This document shows positions 5,968 to 6,272 of a stretch of DNA of 6,272 nucleotides, piece after piece. The stretch's first letter is position 1, and every line of letters begins with the position of its first letter. The stretch spans positions 1 through 6,272 of the forward strand of contig JAJYNP010000363.1 in NCBI GenBank assembly GCA_021786265.1, given 5' to 3'. Position numbers and translations under genes: made by a program. The notes under the pieces are model-generated. The model saw only the letters and a program-made list of their open reading frames with translations, did no database searches and was not told where the DNA came from. Origin of the DNA: Chloroflexota bacterium. GTDB lineage: Bacteria; Chloroflexota; Limnocylindria; Limnocylindrales; CSP1-4.

Positions 5968-6129
5968 AGGGGCCGCGCGTGGTGCCAGCCGACAGGTGAG
6001 CGGCCACCTGCGCGGCGGGTATGCGTCCGCCGGCCGGCGTAAAGCTCACGGCCTGCCGGACGGGCCAATGGTAGGCCGGCAACGGCATGGTCCGCGGCTC
6101 AGGGCACGCGGCCGGTTGCCTTCGCCCGG

Positions 6130-6183
6130 CCCCCGCCGATTGGCTGCCCCCCGCCGAGCGGTCGCCCCCCGCCGATTGGCCGC
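6130..6183. repeat. 18-bp tandem repeat, three copies, upstream of argS
   Basis: Units at 6130-6147, 6148-6165 and 6166-6183 follow the pattern CCCCCGCCGATTGGCYGC. The first and third differ at one base; the middle one is more diverged (GAGCGGTC in place of GATTGGCY). The outer copies carry CCGATTGG, a rare AT-containing island in this GC-rich stretch. It lies about 175-230 bases upstream of the argS start, so it could be a set of operator sites, simple repeat expansion, or part of an unseen coding frame. Confidence 0.85.
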
Positions 6184-6272
6184 CCGGCCCCGCCTCACCT
6201 GGCAGGATTCCCGCCAGGCGTCGCGTATGCCGTCCGCGGCACCGCGCCCGCGACCTGCGGCCCGTCAGCGAC

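Larger units (their letters stand above)
5957..6272. other. argS upstream region, no supported gene
   Basis: I see no convincing gene in these 316 bases. It holds the argS ribosome binding site, a 12-base palindrome CGCCGGCCGGCG at 6028-6039, an 18-bp triple repeat (6130-6183) and an inverted repeat CCTGGC-N9-GCCAGG (6198-6218). No clear -35/-10 pair for argS stands out. An ATG at 6227 on the + strand is open to the window edge (about 15 codons, Pro/Arg/Ala-rich) and could begin a divergent gene, but nothing supports it. Confidence 0.5.

Noticed and set aside
5957..6088. 44-residue N-terminal extension of ArgS from an in-frame ATG at 6088
   Set aside because: A strong GGAGG site lies correctly spaced before the GTG at 5956, and the extra residues do not resemble the ArgS N-terminal domain.
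6227..6272. Possible start of a plus-strand gene at ATG 6227
   Set aside because: Only about 15 codons are visible. No good ribosome binding site or recognisable signal is present, and the Pro/Arg/Ala composition is what random high-GC sequence gives.

Overview
The window is a very GC-rich bacterial segment (roughly 70% G+C by eye). It uses GTG starts, purine-rich Shine-Dalgarno sites and strongly GC-biased third codon positions. That fits a high-GC actinobacterium or a GC-rich soil/freshwater Chloroflexota; the sequence alone does not decide between them. Because AT-rich stop codons are rare, long spurious open frames occur on both strands. Only three genes are convincing.

Layout. Bases 1-166 are a short leader with no convincing gene. 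Bases 167-1798 (+) encode a predicted type II membrane protein. It has an acidic decapeptide-repeat N-terminus (consensus DPDPAVPDVR), one membrane segment, a Pro/Thr/Ala-rich stalk and an extracytoplasmic HEYTH zinc-metallopeptidase-like domain. Bases 1874-3406 (+) encode a secreted protein with a signal peptide, a polyglycine linker and a sialidase/BNR-type beta-propeller. Bases 3914-5956 (-) encode arginyl-tRNA synthetase (ArgS), with the HIGN and MSKRS signatures and a strong ribosome binding site in front of a GTG start. The two + genes converge on argS. Bases 5957-6272 are the argS leader and upstream region, which carries a three-copy 18-bp repeat.

The most unusual part is the 507-bp gap between the convergent stop codons (3407-3913). 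It is almost completely tiled by three different tandem arrays laid end to end: 42 bp x 2, 51 bp x 4 and 59 bp x 3. Each 51-bp unit carries a short dyad (TGCGCC-G-GGCGCA type), and the four dyad centres are exactly 51 bp apart. A 15-base string is shared by the 51-bp and 59-bp arrays, which suggests they have a common ancestor. In-frame repeat expansion also affects the genes: a 30-bp repeat in the metallopeptidase, a 30-bp repeat in the argS N-terminal extension, and low-complexity Pro/Ala linkers at two further places in ArgS.

Functionally, the two + genes both encode exported proteins (a putative membrane-anchored protease and a putative secreted glycan-active or adhesive propeller) and may be surface or nutrient-acquisition functions. 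A good -10-like hexamer before the second gene suggests it can be transcribed on its own. argS is a housekeeping gene that merely neighbours them. I see no defence, mobile-element or CRISPR system here; the novelty lies in the intergenic repeat stack and the repeat-swollen proteins.
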